A DNA stretch of 61,224 nt from Deltaproteobacteria bacterium (GTDB lineage Bacteria > Desulfobacterota > Desulfobulbia > Desulfobulbales > Desulfurivibrionaceae). Positions 26,098-34,128 of the stretch are shown here, piece after piece. Every line of letters starts with the position of its first letter. Within the stretch, counting starts at the first letter, position 1. The notes beneath the pieces were generated by a model. That model did not search any database, was not told where the DNA came from, and saw only the letters and a list, made by a program, of their open reading frames with translations. Location of the stretch: NCBI GenBank assembly GCA_026388735.1, contig JAPLJG010000108.1, positions 1 to 61,224 on the forward strand, written 5' to 3'. The position numbers and the translations under genes are program-made.

Positions 26098-26406
26098 TCA
26101 GCGTTGGCCGGGAACCGTAACCTTCGGGGTGTTGACATACTTGAAGAATACCGGGAATGCTGCGAAGAAAGCGAGACAGACCAAGTACTCCACGCCTTTG
26201 ATGTGGGTGTAAAAATCCACCATGGTGGCCTGCTCACTGATCAGGCCGATGGCCACCATGTACTGCCGCGCTACTTCACTCAAACCCACTTTAGAAAGAC
26301 TGAAACTCAATGCAGCAAGCGCCCACAATCCGACTGCTGCGCCGATGCCGCCCATTATTGCCATGAAGATTCCTGCGCCCTTCTTTTCTGCCGTTGCCTT
26401 TTCCAT
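26098..26406 (-). CDS. Small membrane protein, sigma-54 operon, second gene
   Basis: The 102-residue protein starts MEKATAEKKGAG behind AAGGAG. It has two hydrophobic segments, GIFMAIMGGIGAAVGLWALA (about 12-31) and VEYLVCLAFFAAFPVFFKYV (about 72-91). The connecting region reads SEVARQYMVAIGL and MVDFYTHIKG, with polar residues that could contact a cofactor or quinone. I recognise no named family. The context is a sigma-54 promoter, a redox-type two-component system and a nearby quinone-cytochrome module. That suggests an accessory subunit of a membrane electron-transfer complex, which is inference only. Confidence 0.7.
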   Translation of the reverse strand: MEKATAEKKGAGIFMAIMGGIGAAVGLWALAALSFSLSKVGLSEVARQYMVAIGLISEQATMVDFYTHIKGVEYLVCLAFFAAFPVFFKYVNTPKVTVPGQR

Positions 26407-26475
26407 GATGCTTCTCCTTGTGAAATTCGGTTGCTCTATGATCTTGAATGATCGTTACCTAATTTTTCAACTTGC

Positions 26476-26691
26476 TTACATCCCGGTCACTGCAGTGAGC
26501 CAGCCCCGGCCCAGCTCCATGACGCCGCCCATGGTGCTCATCCCGCCGATCAGACAGGCAATGCCCCATACGCCGATCAATGTTGCCAGGGTAAGTATGA
26601 CGGCTACACCTGCCTGAGAGATTCCCTCACCGATTGCTGCCTGATCAATTTCGCCAAGACCGAGTCCTTGTTTCTGCAATGTGTTCTTCAT
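26476..26691 (-). CDS. Small membrane protein, sigma-54 operon, first gene
   Basis: The 71-residue protein starts MKNTLQKQGLGLG with a perfect AGGAGG six bases upstream. It has one clear helix, AGVAVILTLATLIGVWGIAC (about 27-46), followed by a glycine/methionine-rich segment (LIGGMSTMGGVMELGRG). The polar N-terminus is likely cytoplasmic. It lies about 58 nt after the predicted sigma-54 start and 69 bp before the second small gene. The family is not recognised. Confidence 0.65.
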   Translation of the reverse strand: MKNTLQKQGLGLGEIDQAAIGEGISQAGVAVILTLATLIGVWGIACLIGGMSTMGGVMELGRGWLTAVTGM

Positions 26692-26758
26692 GGTGAGCCT
26701 CCTATGATTTTGTTTTTTCGTTCTTATCACGATGTTGATCTCGTTTGATTAGGAGACA

Positions 26759-26776
26759 TTGCACAGGGTGTGCCAA
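26759..26776 (-). promoter_or_regulatory. Sigma-54 promoter of the small membrane protein operon
   Basis: On the minus strand TTGGCACACCCTGTGCAA has GG and GC ten bases apart and matches the -24/-12 consensus very well. It shares the layout TTGGCACAnnnTGTGC with the cytochrome promoter at 23628-23644. The start would be near 26749. The remaining gap 26692-27067 has no gene; it holds this promoter, a terminator and the dyad region. Confidence 0.78.
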
Positions 26777-26986
26777 CACAACCCCGGAAACAGGGGGGTG
26801 TTTTCCAAGATATGGATGCAACTTGTTGATTAGACAGGAAATAAAAATGAGCTCCCCTTTCGGGAAAGAAGGGCGACGGAGCCGCCAAAAAGTGAAATAA
26901 ATCTTTTAATACCGGAATGTTATAAGAATATCGCAGAGACGACCGAGGAAGAGTCACAACAGGGGACGACAGGAAGGGAAGAGATG

Positions 26987-27025
26987 AAAAAAGTGTGGCG
27001 CCACAATCCGAGGCGCCACACTTTT
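26987..27025 (-). terminator. Terminator of the sigma-54 regulator gene (probably bidirectional)
   Basis: AAGTGTGGCGCC and GGCGCCACACTT form a 12-bp stem with a 9-nt loop, extended by A/T pairs at the base. On the minus strand a T6 run follows. It lies 43 bp after the regulator stop codon. Confidence 0.88.
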
Positions 27026-27027
27026 GC

Positions 27028-27070
27028 TGTAGCATGTGTAGCAGAGTGTTACAGATGCGACACTCTGCTA
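27028..27070. promoter_or_regulatory. Cluster of TGTNGC half-sites and 11-bp inverted repeat, candidate UAS
   Basis: TAGCAGAGTGT (27039-27049) and ACACTCTGCTA (27060-27070) form an inverted repeat overlapping the regulator stop codon. Inside it, read on the minus strand, TGTCGCATCTGTAACA resembles the palindrome TGTCGCATGCAACA near the other sigma-54 promoter. Two TGTAGC copies lie beside it (27028 and 27037). The cluster is about 265 bp upstream of the promoter at 26759-26776. Confidence 0.45.
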
Positions 27071-28855
27071 TTCCAGGCCGTATGCCTTCATTTTCCGGTA
27101 CAGAGTACTGCGGTCAATACCAAGCAGCCTGGCAGCCTTGGCCTTGTTGCCATCGGTCTGGGCGATGATATCGAGGATATGCGCCTTATCGCTCTCCGGC
27201 GAAACAGGAGCATATCCGGGGGCATCGGCAGCAGCCACGGTTTCAACCCCACCACTCCCTGGCGTTGCTGCACCAGTGCGGCCACCATTACGCACCTCTT
27301 CCGGAAGATTCCCGGTGGTGATGGTGTCGTCCGAACACAACACACAGGCACGCTCCACCACATGCTCCAGCTCCCGGACGTTTCCCGGCCAGCGATAGGC
27401 GGCAAGCAGCTGCAAGGCCTGGTCGGAGATTCCGGTGATGTTTTTGTTCAAACGCTTGCTGAACCGGGCCAGAAAGAGCTCCGCCAAAATGGGCAGATCC
27501 CCCTGTCGATCTCTGAGCGGCGGCAGGCTGATATCAATAACCCTCAATCGGTAGTAGAGATCCTCCCGGAACTCGCCCCGTTGGACCTTCTGTTTCAGAT
27601 CGGCGTTGGTGGCAGCCACCACCCGGACATCCACGGTAACAGGCTTGTCCTCGCCTACGGGATAGAAGGTGCGCTCCTGCAGAAAGCGCAGCAGCCGCAG
27701 CTGCATGAGCGGCGAGATATCGCCTATCTCATCGAGAAACAGGGTGCCGCCGTCCGCCTGGAGAATCCGCCCCTCCCGGTTACGATCCGCTCCGGTGAAA
27801 GAGCCCTTCTTGTGGCCGAACAGCTCACTTTCCATGAGATTTTCCGGGATGGAGGTACAGTCGAACTTCACCAGAGGCATATCCCGGCGCGGGCTTTCCG
27901 CATGCAGGGCCTCGGCCACCAGCTCCTTGCCGGTGCCCGATTCTCCGGTGATCAAAACCGAGGTGTCCACCTGGCCGACGTTTTCGATGAGGGTGTACAC
28001 CGTCTGCATGGCCCGGCTCACTCCGGCCAACCGGTGAAAATAGGTGCGCTTGCCCCGCTTTTCCAGATCCTCCAGCCGACTCACATCGCGGAACACCAGC
28101 ACCACGCCGAGGAAGCCCTTGTCTTGTTGGCTTTCCAGGGGCGCCGCGCTGAGTCGGAAAACCACATGGCCGCCGGTTTCCAGATTGACCTCGATGCGAT
28201 GCTCGCGCACCGCTTCCCGGCATTCCAAAACCTTCTGCGCGTCCGTGGAAAACACGGCAAAAGACTCGGCCACCTCCTCCAGACTGGCGCCAACGGCAAG
28301 ACCGGGCATGCGCGTTGCCGCCCATTTTTTGGCCTGATCATTCATCTGCACCACCCGCCCGTCATGGTCAACGGTGATGATCATGTCCCGAACGCTACGA
28401 AAGATCGTTTCCAGATACTGCTGGGAGCGCTCCTTTTCCTCGGTCAGCCGCTCCTTCTCCTTCCAGAGTCCATACTGCTGCAGGGCCATACGCGCGGTGC
28501 GCAGTAGATCGGCCTTTTTCACCGGCTTGGCCAGATAGTCGAAGGCTCCCAGCCGTACCGCCTCGGAAGCAGTATTGATATTGGGATAGCCCGTGACCAT
28601 AACCACCGGACACTCCAGGCCCAACTCCCGGACCCGCCGCAGCAGGTCGATGCCAGAGGCCCCCTCCATAACGATGTCACTGATAATCAGGTCAAAGGTC
28701 TGCTGCTCGATAAGCCCCAAGGCTTCTTCAAAGGTGGAGGCGGTCAGCACCGGCCCGTATCCCTCACGACCGAGAAACATCTGAAAGGTCAGCCGCAGGC
28801 TTTCCTCGTCATCCACCACCAGTATCCTGGTCTCTGATTTGTCCAAATCAATCAT
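27068..28855 (-). CDS. Sigma-54-dependent response regulator (REC-PAS-AAA+-Fis)
   Basis: The 595-residue NtrC-type activator has a receiver domain with phospho-acceptor D60 (LIISDIVMEG) and K110, and a PAS-like domain at about 145-262. Its AAA+ domain has GESGTGKE (about 304-311), the sigma-54 contact loop ESELFGHKKGSFTGA (GSFTGA instead of GAFTGA) and GTLFLDEIGD. The C-terminal Fis HTH reads NKAKAARLLGIDRSTLYRKM. A GAGGG lies before the ATG. It is 153 bp downstream of its likely partner kinase. It probably activates the sigma-54 promoters at 26759-26776 and 23628-23644. Confidence 0.93.
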   Translation of the reverse strand: MIDLDKSETRILVVDDEESLRLTFQMFLGREGYGPVLTASTFEEALGLIEQQTFDLIISDIVMEGASGIDLLRRVRELGLECPVVMVTGYPNINTASEAVRLGAFDYLAKPVKKADLLRTARMALQQYGLWKEKERLTEEKERSQQYLETIFRSVRDMIITVDHDGRVVQMNDQAKKWAATRMPGLAVGASLEEVAESFAVFSTDAQKVLECREAVREHRIEVNLETGGHVVFRLSAAPLESQQDKGFLGVVLVFRDVSRLEDLEKRGKRTYFHRLAGVSRAMQTVYTLIENVGQVDTSVLITGESGTGKELVAEALHAESPRRDMPLVKFDCTSIPENLMESELFGHKKGSFTGADRNREGRILQADGGTLFLDEIGDISPLMQLRLLRFLQERTFYPVGEDKPVTVDVRVVAATNADLKQKVQRGEFREDLYYRLRVIDISLPPLRDRQGDLPILAELFLARFSKRLNKNITGISDQALQLLAAYRWPGNVRELEHVVERACVLCSDDTITTGNLPEEVRNGGRTGAATPGSGGVETVAAADAPGYAPVSPESDKAHILDIIAQTDGNKAKAARLLGIDRSTLYRKMKAYGLE

Positions 28856-29008
28856 GTCTACCCTCGCAAGAAAGGAAAAAGGTCACAGGTCCGCACACAA
28901 ACGCAAAGAGTTCCCAAGGAATGATTGTTGTAATCGCGGTTTTTTTGCAATTTCAACAATCATTATTGCTGCTCCCTGGCAATCCAATGCCAAACAAATT
29001 TACACGTT

Positions 29009-30544
29009 TCACTCTTCAAATGCAGGCAGATCAACGATCATGGTAGTGTGCTCGCCCAATTCGCTCTCCACCCGGAGCTCCCCCTGAAAATCCTTGACCA
29101 GCCCGGCGCTGATGGACAGACCCAGACCGGTCCCCTCCCCCGGTTTTTTGGAGGAGAAAAACGGCTCGAATATCTGGGTAAGCAGCTCCGGGGGTATGCC
29201 GGAGCCATAATCGGTGATTTCCGTTCTTAGCACGGCATGGCCCTGGCTCTGCACGACCTGGCAGCGAATTTCCACCCTTTTACCGGGGTCCCGCCCTGGG
29301 TAGCGTTGATTGAGGGCATACCTGGCGTTGCTGAGCAGGTTAAGAAAAACCTGCTGCAGCTGCTGTGGATGCACCTTGATGGCCGGCAGGTCCTCCGGGA
29401 TATCGGTGTGGATAATCACCCCGTCTTTCTGGAGCTGGTGCTTGATCAGAGATAGAGAATCGTGGATGATCGCCTCGATTGCGACCACCTCCGCCTCCTC
29501 CTCCCGCTGACGGGCGAAAAAGAGGAGATTGCGCACGATATAAGCGATCCGCTCCCCTTCCTTGATGATGCGGTCGAGCATCTCCCGTTGGACCGGATGG
29601 CCAGCCTCACCCTCCAGCGATACCTGACTTGAGTCGTCGAGCAGCACCTGGGCGTAGTTGATGATGCCGTTGATGGGATTATTGATTTCATGGGCCACCC
29701 CGGCAGCCAATTCGCCGATGGAGGCAAGCTGCCCGGCCCGCATGGTTTCAGCCCGGTACATCTTTTCCTCGGTGACATCCCGCAAGAGGATAAGGGCCTT
29801 GGTCTGGCCGTCCACATCGGCAAAGGGCACATAACTCTGCTCATAATGGCGGCGGTCGGACATGATCTCCTCGGTGCGCTGGATCTCGTTGCGCTCGATG
29901 GCGGCATGCATACGGCACACCTCGCAGGGCTTGTCGCGCTGCTTGTAGACCTCGTAGCATTTCTCACCGATCTTGTCGCCAAAGGTCCGGCGCAGGATCT
30001 CGTTTTGGTATTCGATCACATAATCGCGGTTGAGGATGTGCATGCCCTGGTCAAGGGCGGAGAGAATACCCCGAAACTTGTCCCGCTCGGTGCGCAACTG
30101 CAACTCGACTTCCAACTGCTCGGTGATATCCCTAAAAGTCACCACCGCCCCGGTCACTATGCCGTCCGGGGCCTTAAGCAGATCGGTGTTTTTGGAAACA
30201 CTCCGCACCTTGCCAGCTTTGGTTTTGATCTGGCAGACCCGGCCCATAAGGGGTTCCCCCTGATCATCGACAAACGCACAACACTCCTGAGAGCAGGGGG
30301 GAAGGACAAAGATGTCGCAGGAATGGCCCAAAACCTCTTCCCGATTGAAGCCGGTGACCCGTTCGGCCTTGTTGTTCCAGCTGGTGATCTTCCCGTTCAG
30401 GTCAAGGCTTAGAGCGGCGCTGGGAATAACCCGCAAGGTAAGCTCTGCCTGGGCAAGCTCCTGCTGCAAAACCCGATTAGCTTCGCGCAAGGCCGCGACT
30501 TCTTTGTCCCTGGCCTCGCCGCACTCCTGCTTTTTATTTCCCAT
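29009..30544 (-). CDS. Cytoplasmic PAS-PAS histidine kinase with cysteine motifs
   Basis: The 511-residue kinase has no membrane helix, so it senses a cytoplasmic signal. After a coiled N-terminus come PAS1 (about 33-143, with C77, C84, C88 and C89) and PAS2 (about 155-262, with CYEVYKQRDKPCEVC, C196/C207/C210). HisKA follows with His285 in AAGVAHEINNPINGIINYAQ. The ATPase domain has an intact N box (VFLNLLSNARYAL), G1 (DYGSGIP) and G2 (GTGLGLSIS). The cysteine patterns suggest redox or metal sensing. AGGTGG precedes the ATG. It is the likely partner of the downstream response regulator. Confidence 0.93.
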   Translation of the reverse strand: MGNKKQECGEARDKEVAALREANRVLQQELAQAELTLRVIPSAALSLDLNGKITSWNNKAERVTGFNREEVLGHSCDIFVLPPCSQECCAFVDDQGEPLMGRVCQIKTKAGKVRSVSKNTDLLKAPDGIVTGAVVTFRDITEQLEVELQLRTERDKFRGILSALDQGMHILNRDYVIEYQNEILRRTFGDKIGEKCYEVYKQRDKPCEVCRMHAAIERNEIQRTEEIMSDRRHYEQSYVPFADVDGQTKALILLRDVTEEKMYRAETMRAGQLASIGELAAGVAHEINNPINGIINYAQVLLDDSSQVSLEGEAGHPVQREMLDRIIKEGERIAYIVRNLLFFARQREEEAEVVAIEAIIHDSLSLIKHQLQKDGVIIHTDIPEDLPAIKVHPQQLQQVFLNLLSNARYALNQRYPGRDPGKRVEIRCQVVQSQGHAVLRTEITDYGSGIPPELLTQIFEPFFSSKKPGEGTGLGLSISAGLVKDFQGELRVESELGEHTTMIVDLPAFEE

Positions 30545-30588
30545 TGTCCACCTGTTTTGTTTCCAAGGCCACGCCGCAGCCTTTATGT

Positions 30589-31410
30589 TTACAGCACCTT
30601 GTCCAGCGCATCGGCCAGATAGGCAAGATGCGCTTTTTCCTCATCCGCCAGACGCAGGAACAGCGCCCGGACCTCCTGCTGCGTACTTTTCTGCGCCATG
30701 CGGCTATACAGGTCAAGGGCCTGGGTCTCAAGCCCCATGGCAAACTCCAAAATATCCCGTTTACCATGCAAATGGGCCTCGGCCTGGGCAAAAAAATCAT
30801 CCACCCTGCCGCCGCCCTCCATGATTCCGGCCACTGCTTTCCTCGGCATGGCTTCCGGCCCGTGCGCCTGCCGGTACTCGGCAAGGAGCCGGGCCTTGTG
30901 CATATCCTCAAATCCCATCAACCGGGTGTAGAGCTGCCGTTCCTCCGCATCCTGCGCCCGCCCGGCCATGAGCCGGTAGAACTCCTGCAACCCCTCCTCC
31001 ATGGCATAGGCCAGGCTCACCCCGTCCTCATACTCTTCCTGGCCGGTGAAAAACTCCAACCCAGCCTCTTCCGGCCCCTTGGCCTGATGCCCCTGCCAGG
31101 CCTTGATGCCTCCGGCCATATTGTAAACGCTTGCAAAATCCTTGCCAGCGAGCAGCTGAGCCGCTGCTTTACTTCTGCCGCCGACGGCACAATAGACAAT
31201 GACCGGCTTTTCCTTTTCCAGCTCGTCAAGCCGTCCGGGCAACTCCTTGAGCGGGATGAGTTTGGCCCCGGCCAGATGCCCCGCCTCATACTCCTTAGGT
31301 TGGCGGACATCCAGCAACTGATACGCCTCCGCTCCCCGCGCCTCCATGTACTCCTTGGCCTGGGCCACGCTGAAATCCTTGCCCGGCACAAACAGATTCT
31401 TCCAGTTCAT
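30589..31410 (-). CDS. Rhodanese-ferritin-like fusion protein
   Basis: The 273-residue protein has an N-terminal rhodanese domain (about 10-105) with the active cysteine in IVYCAVGGRSKAA. A ferritin-like diiron domain (about 125-273) follows, whose ligand motifs are EEGLQEFYRLM, MGFEDMHKARL, METQALDLY-like GLETQALDLYSRM and ADEEKAHLAYL. Rhodaneses move sulfane sulfur and rubrerythrin-like domains reduce peroxide. The fusion suggests sulfide- or oxidant-linked stress defence; that is inference. It lies 44 bp upstream of the PAS-PAS kinase gene on the same strand and may be co-transcribed with it. Confidence 0.88.
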   Translation of the reverse strand: MNWKNLFVPGKDFSVAQAKEYMEARGAEAYQLLDVRQPKEYEAGHLAGAKLIPLKELPGRLDELEKEKPVIVYCAVGGRSKAAAQLLAGKDFASVYNMAGGIKAWQGHQAKGPEEAGLEFFTGQEEYEDGVSLAYAMEEGLQEFYRLMAGRAQDAEERQLYTRLMGFEDMHKARLLAEYRQAHGPEAMPRKAVAGIMEGGGRVDDFFAQAEAHLHGKRDILEFAMGLETQALDLYSRMAQKSTQQEVRALFLRLADEEKAHLAYLADALDKVL

Positions 31411-31453
31411 CGCTCACTCCCTTGCTTTATTTCCCGCCGCGATCATCCTGCAC

Positions 31454-32239
31454 TCACGGGGTGTTGCGCGTAAAGGGCAGCGCCAGCAGGCGCCAGAACC
31501 CCAACTGCTCGATTTCCCGATGCGAACCGATGCCGATGACGATCGTTTCCTGTTCCACCCCGGTGGTCAGGGTGCCCAGCATGCGGTCCCAAATGGAAAA
31601 GATCACGCCGTAATTGGTATCCCGCTCCTTAATCCGCACCGAATGGTGGATGCGGTGCAAAAAAGGCGGGACAAAAAGGAGCACCCACACCCGCTCAAAC
31701 CAGGAGGGCACCTGGATGCTGCTGTGGTGGAACTGCACGGACAGGTTCACCAGGATCTCAAAAAGAATATAGGCGGTAAGCCCGATGCCGAAAGTGTAGA
31801 TCACTGCCAGCCTGATCAGGCCGGTGAAAAGAAACTCGCCTAGATGAAAACGGTTGGCCGTGGTCACATCCATGTTCAAATCGCTGTGGTGGACCCGGTG
31901 AAACCGCCAGAGGAATGGCAGGGCATGGGTGAGCAGATGCCAGAGATAGATGAAAAAATCCAGGATCAGGATGCCAGCGGCAATCTTCAGCCACTCGGGC
32001 ATGGGCCAGGCGTTGAGCAGGCCGAGATTCCTCTCCTGTGCGGCGAGAATCAGAGCGACGATGGCGCTGGTGTACAGCAGATGATAGATCGTGCCGTTCA
32101 TAATGGACAGCGGCAGGTTGGCGAGCCAGCGTCGGGTGCGGGCCACGGTGGGCGCCCGGTAGAAGAAGACCTGCTCGCAGAGCAGAAAAAAGACAACCCC
32201 GGCCCAGTAGAGGTAGGGCTTGATTGCGTACAGTTCCAT
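31454..32239 (-). CDS. Sterol desaturase/fatty acid hydroxylase superfamily protein
   Basis: The 261-residue membrane protein has several helices and the superfamily's histidine clusters: WHLLTH, HRVHHSD, QFHHSS and HRIHHSV. These hold a diiron centre that uses oxygen to hydroxylate or desaturate lipids. Its presence in a probable anaerobe is notable and may reflect microaerobic life or a lipid-defence role. GGAGGAATTGTC precedes the ATG. A short dyad lies about 100 bp upstream. The lipid substrate is unknown. Confidence 0.9.
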   Translation of the reverse strand: MELYAIKPYLYWAGVVFFLLCEQVFFYRAPTVARTRRWLANLPLSIMNGTIYHLLYTSAIVALILAAQERNLGLLNAWPMPEWLKIAAGILILDFFIYLWHLLTHALPFLWRFHRVHHSDLNMDVTTANRFHLGEFLFTGLIRLAVIYTFGIGLTAYILFEILVNLSVQFHHSSIQVPSWFERVWVLLFVPPFLHRIHHSVRIKERDTNYGVIFSIWDRMLGTLTTGVEQETIVIGIGSHREIEQLGFWRLLALPFTRNTP

Positions 32240-32340
32240 GACAATTCCTCCTTACCAGGGAACCGACTGAAGCCCTGGGCAATTTCAAGACGCTCAGGGG
32301 CCGCTGCCCATTTGGCGTCCTGCAAAAAAAGCCAGGGATA

Positions 32341-32355
32341 TTGGACCCGGTCCAA
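32341..32355. promoter_or_regulatory. Operator-like dyad upstream of the hydroxylase gene
   Basis: TTGGACCCGGTCCAA is a 7-bp perfect inverted repeat around one base, about 100 bp before the hydroxylase start. It could be a regulator site. The gap 32240-32498 shows nothing else. Confidence 0.3.
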
Positions 32356-32498
32356 CTCCTTATCCCATTGATAATGCGCGGACCGAGAGGCCTTTTTTGT
32401 GATTATACCGCGCGCCCTGTCTTTTGGCGATGTCCCGCTCCATCTTGACAAAAACCATTTTTTTTCAAACCAGCTCATCCAGCCAGTGGTTCCTCATG

Positions 32499-33396
32499 TT
32501 ACTCCGACCTCTCTTTTGTCTGCGGAAAGGAAAAACGTTGTCGGTACCTGGAGGGAGAAAGTCCATATTGCTGGTGGAACAGCCTGCGAAAAGACGATAT
32601 ATCCTCGTAGCCGACATCAATAACAATTTCCTCCAGGGAAAGCCGACTGTTTTCCAGCTTCTCCTGCGCCTTACCCAGCCTCAACTTCTGCAAATACCGG
32701 ATGGGGGACTCGCCCGTTGCGGCCTGAAACCGCCGCTGCAATGTCCGCGGGCTCACATGCACCCACGCCGCCATGGCCGCCACCGAAAGCGGCAGGGCAA
32801 AATGCTGTTCAAGCTTATACTGGACGGCCAGAACGAGACCATCCTTGTGATCAAAAATAGGATTGCTGGCGCGATCCGGCATCCAACAGGAAGTATTTCC
32901 CAAGGGCGATCGCGGTCGCGCCGCCGAAAAAACGGCCAACCAAGGCCAGCGTTAGATCCATCCAGGCGGATACACCGCCGGCCGTTACGATATCGCCCTC
33001 GTCAATCAACAGCAGCTCCGGCTGAAAATTGACAGCGGGAAACTCTCTTTTGCACCATTCTGTCAGCAGCCAGTGGGTTGTGGCCGTCTTGCCGTCCAGT
33101 AAACCGGTGGGGGCCAAGATGAAGATTCCGGCACAAGCAGACGCAAGGATGCAACCCTCTCCGTGCTGCGCCCGCAACCAGGAAAGCAAAACAGCAGAAG
33201 GGAGAGGGGGCGACGGCTCTAAGGAAGGCGGAATGAACAACAGATGAAACGGTCGGTCCGGCAGGGCTTCGGGCACAACCTGGATCACGCTGGTAATGGC
33301 CGCGCCATGCCGTTCGACAGCCACCCGCAACATTTCCTCAATGCCGTGGAGCGCCGAACGCATGACGCCGGGGTATGCTAAAATTCCAATGTGCAT
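32499..33396 (-). pseudogene. GlxA-type AraC-family regulator split by a one-base frameshift
   Basis: Two overlapping frames together encode one family. The first (33396-32851) is a DJ-1/PfpI-like domain with the nucleophile-elbow region CILASACAGIFILAPTGLLDG and VTAGGVSAWMDLTLAL. The second carries an AraC HTH domain (SVAAMAAWVHVSPRTLQRRF, VIDVGYEDISSFRRLF). The first frame ends GSRQQSYF and then stops at a T5 run (plus-strand A5, 32853-32857). Removing one T restores SYF-DHKDGL and a full-length regulator. It is either a recent pseudogene, a sequencing error or, less likely, a recoding site. It is divergent from the isochorismatase gene. Confidence 0.8.
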
Positions 33397-33477
33397 TTTG
33401 TCGCTTTTGCCCCTGATTATGTCATTACCGCCACTTTCGAGTGTGTCATATTTCCGTTACCGTGGCCACATGATTTT

Positions 33478-33491
33478 CGGCAATATTGCCG
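33478..33491. promoter_or_regulatory. Perfect palindrome in the regulator-hydrolase divergent region
   Basis: CGGCAATATTGCCG is a 14-bp perfect palindrome 29 bp before the isochorismatase ATG, in the intergenic region shared with the GlxA-type gene. It is a candidate operator. Confidence 0.4.
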
Positions 33492-33520
33492 CAACACTTT
33501 CCCAAAAAGGAGGAAGCGCC

Positions 33521-34069
33521 ATGAAAACCGCGCTTATTGTAATTGACATCCAAAACGACTATTTCCCCGGAGGACGCATGCCGCTTGACGGCATGGACGC
33601 CGCAGCCCGAAATTGCCTGGCTTTGCTGGAGAAGTTCCGGGTATTGCAGGCGCCAACCTTTATCGTGCAGCACCTATTCAATATCCCAGGCGCGCCTTTT
33701 TTTATTCCGAACACCCATGGGGCAGAACTTCATCAAAGCATTTTACCCATCGCGCAAGACAAGGTGATAGTGAAGAATGCCGTTAACTGCTTCCTGGGCA
33801 CCGGATTATTGCAAGGACTTAAGCAGGCTGGGGTCGAGAGTGTCGTTATTTGCGGGGCAATGAGCCATATGTGTGTCGATGCCGCAGTCCGCGCTGCTGC
33901 AGATTTTGGCTTCCAGTGTACCCTTGCGCACGATGCATGTGCCACATGCGCCCAGGAATTTAACGGGATAACCGTCCCTGCCGAGTGGGTCCACGCCGCA
34001 TATATGGCGGCGCTGAAATTTGCTTACGCCAATGTTGTATCAACTACAGAGATATTGAGCCACCTATAA
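33521..34069 (+). CDS. Isochorismatase-family cysteine hydrolase
   Basis: The 182-residue hydrolase starts MKTALIVIDIQNDYF behind AAGGAGG. The catalytic triad is visible: Asp in VIDIQND, Lys in IVKNAVNCFLGT and Cys in GAMSHMCVDAAVRAA. The family hydrolyses amides, including nicotinamide, or isochorismate. The substrate cannot be fixed from sequence; the divergent GlxA-type regulator is often found beside such hydrolases. In-frame codons upstream of the ATG run through the intergenic palindrome and are not used. Confidence 0.9.
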   Translation: MKTALIVIDIQNDYFPGGRMPLDGMDAAARNCLALLEKFRVLQAPTFIVQHLFNIPGAPFFIPNTHGAELHQSILPIAQDKVIVKNAVNCFLGTGLLQGLKQAGVESVVICGAMSHMCVDAAVRAAADFGFQCTLAHDACATCAQEFNGITVPAEWVHAAYMAALKFAYANVVSTTEILSHL

Positions 34070-34128
34070 CCGACAGCCTAAAAACATAAACAGGTGACGT
34101 TTGTCGCCGCGACCAAAAAGGAGAAATT

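Noticed and set aside
26984..28507. Plus-strand open frame of 507 codons opposite the sigma-54 regulator
   Set aside because: It is antisense to a clearly recognised REC-AAA+-Fis protein, and its translation has no family character. Long antisense frames are expected in GC-rich coding DNA. The same applies to 3084-3968 (minus), 20646-21941 (plus), 23958-25445 (plus), 36656-37816 (minus) and 39994-41841 (minus).
32851..32860. Programmed frameshift in the GlxA-type gene
   Set aside because: A T5 run can be slippery, but no downstream structure or stimulatory signal is evident and AraC regulators are not known to use recoding. Error or mutation is simpler.
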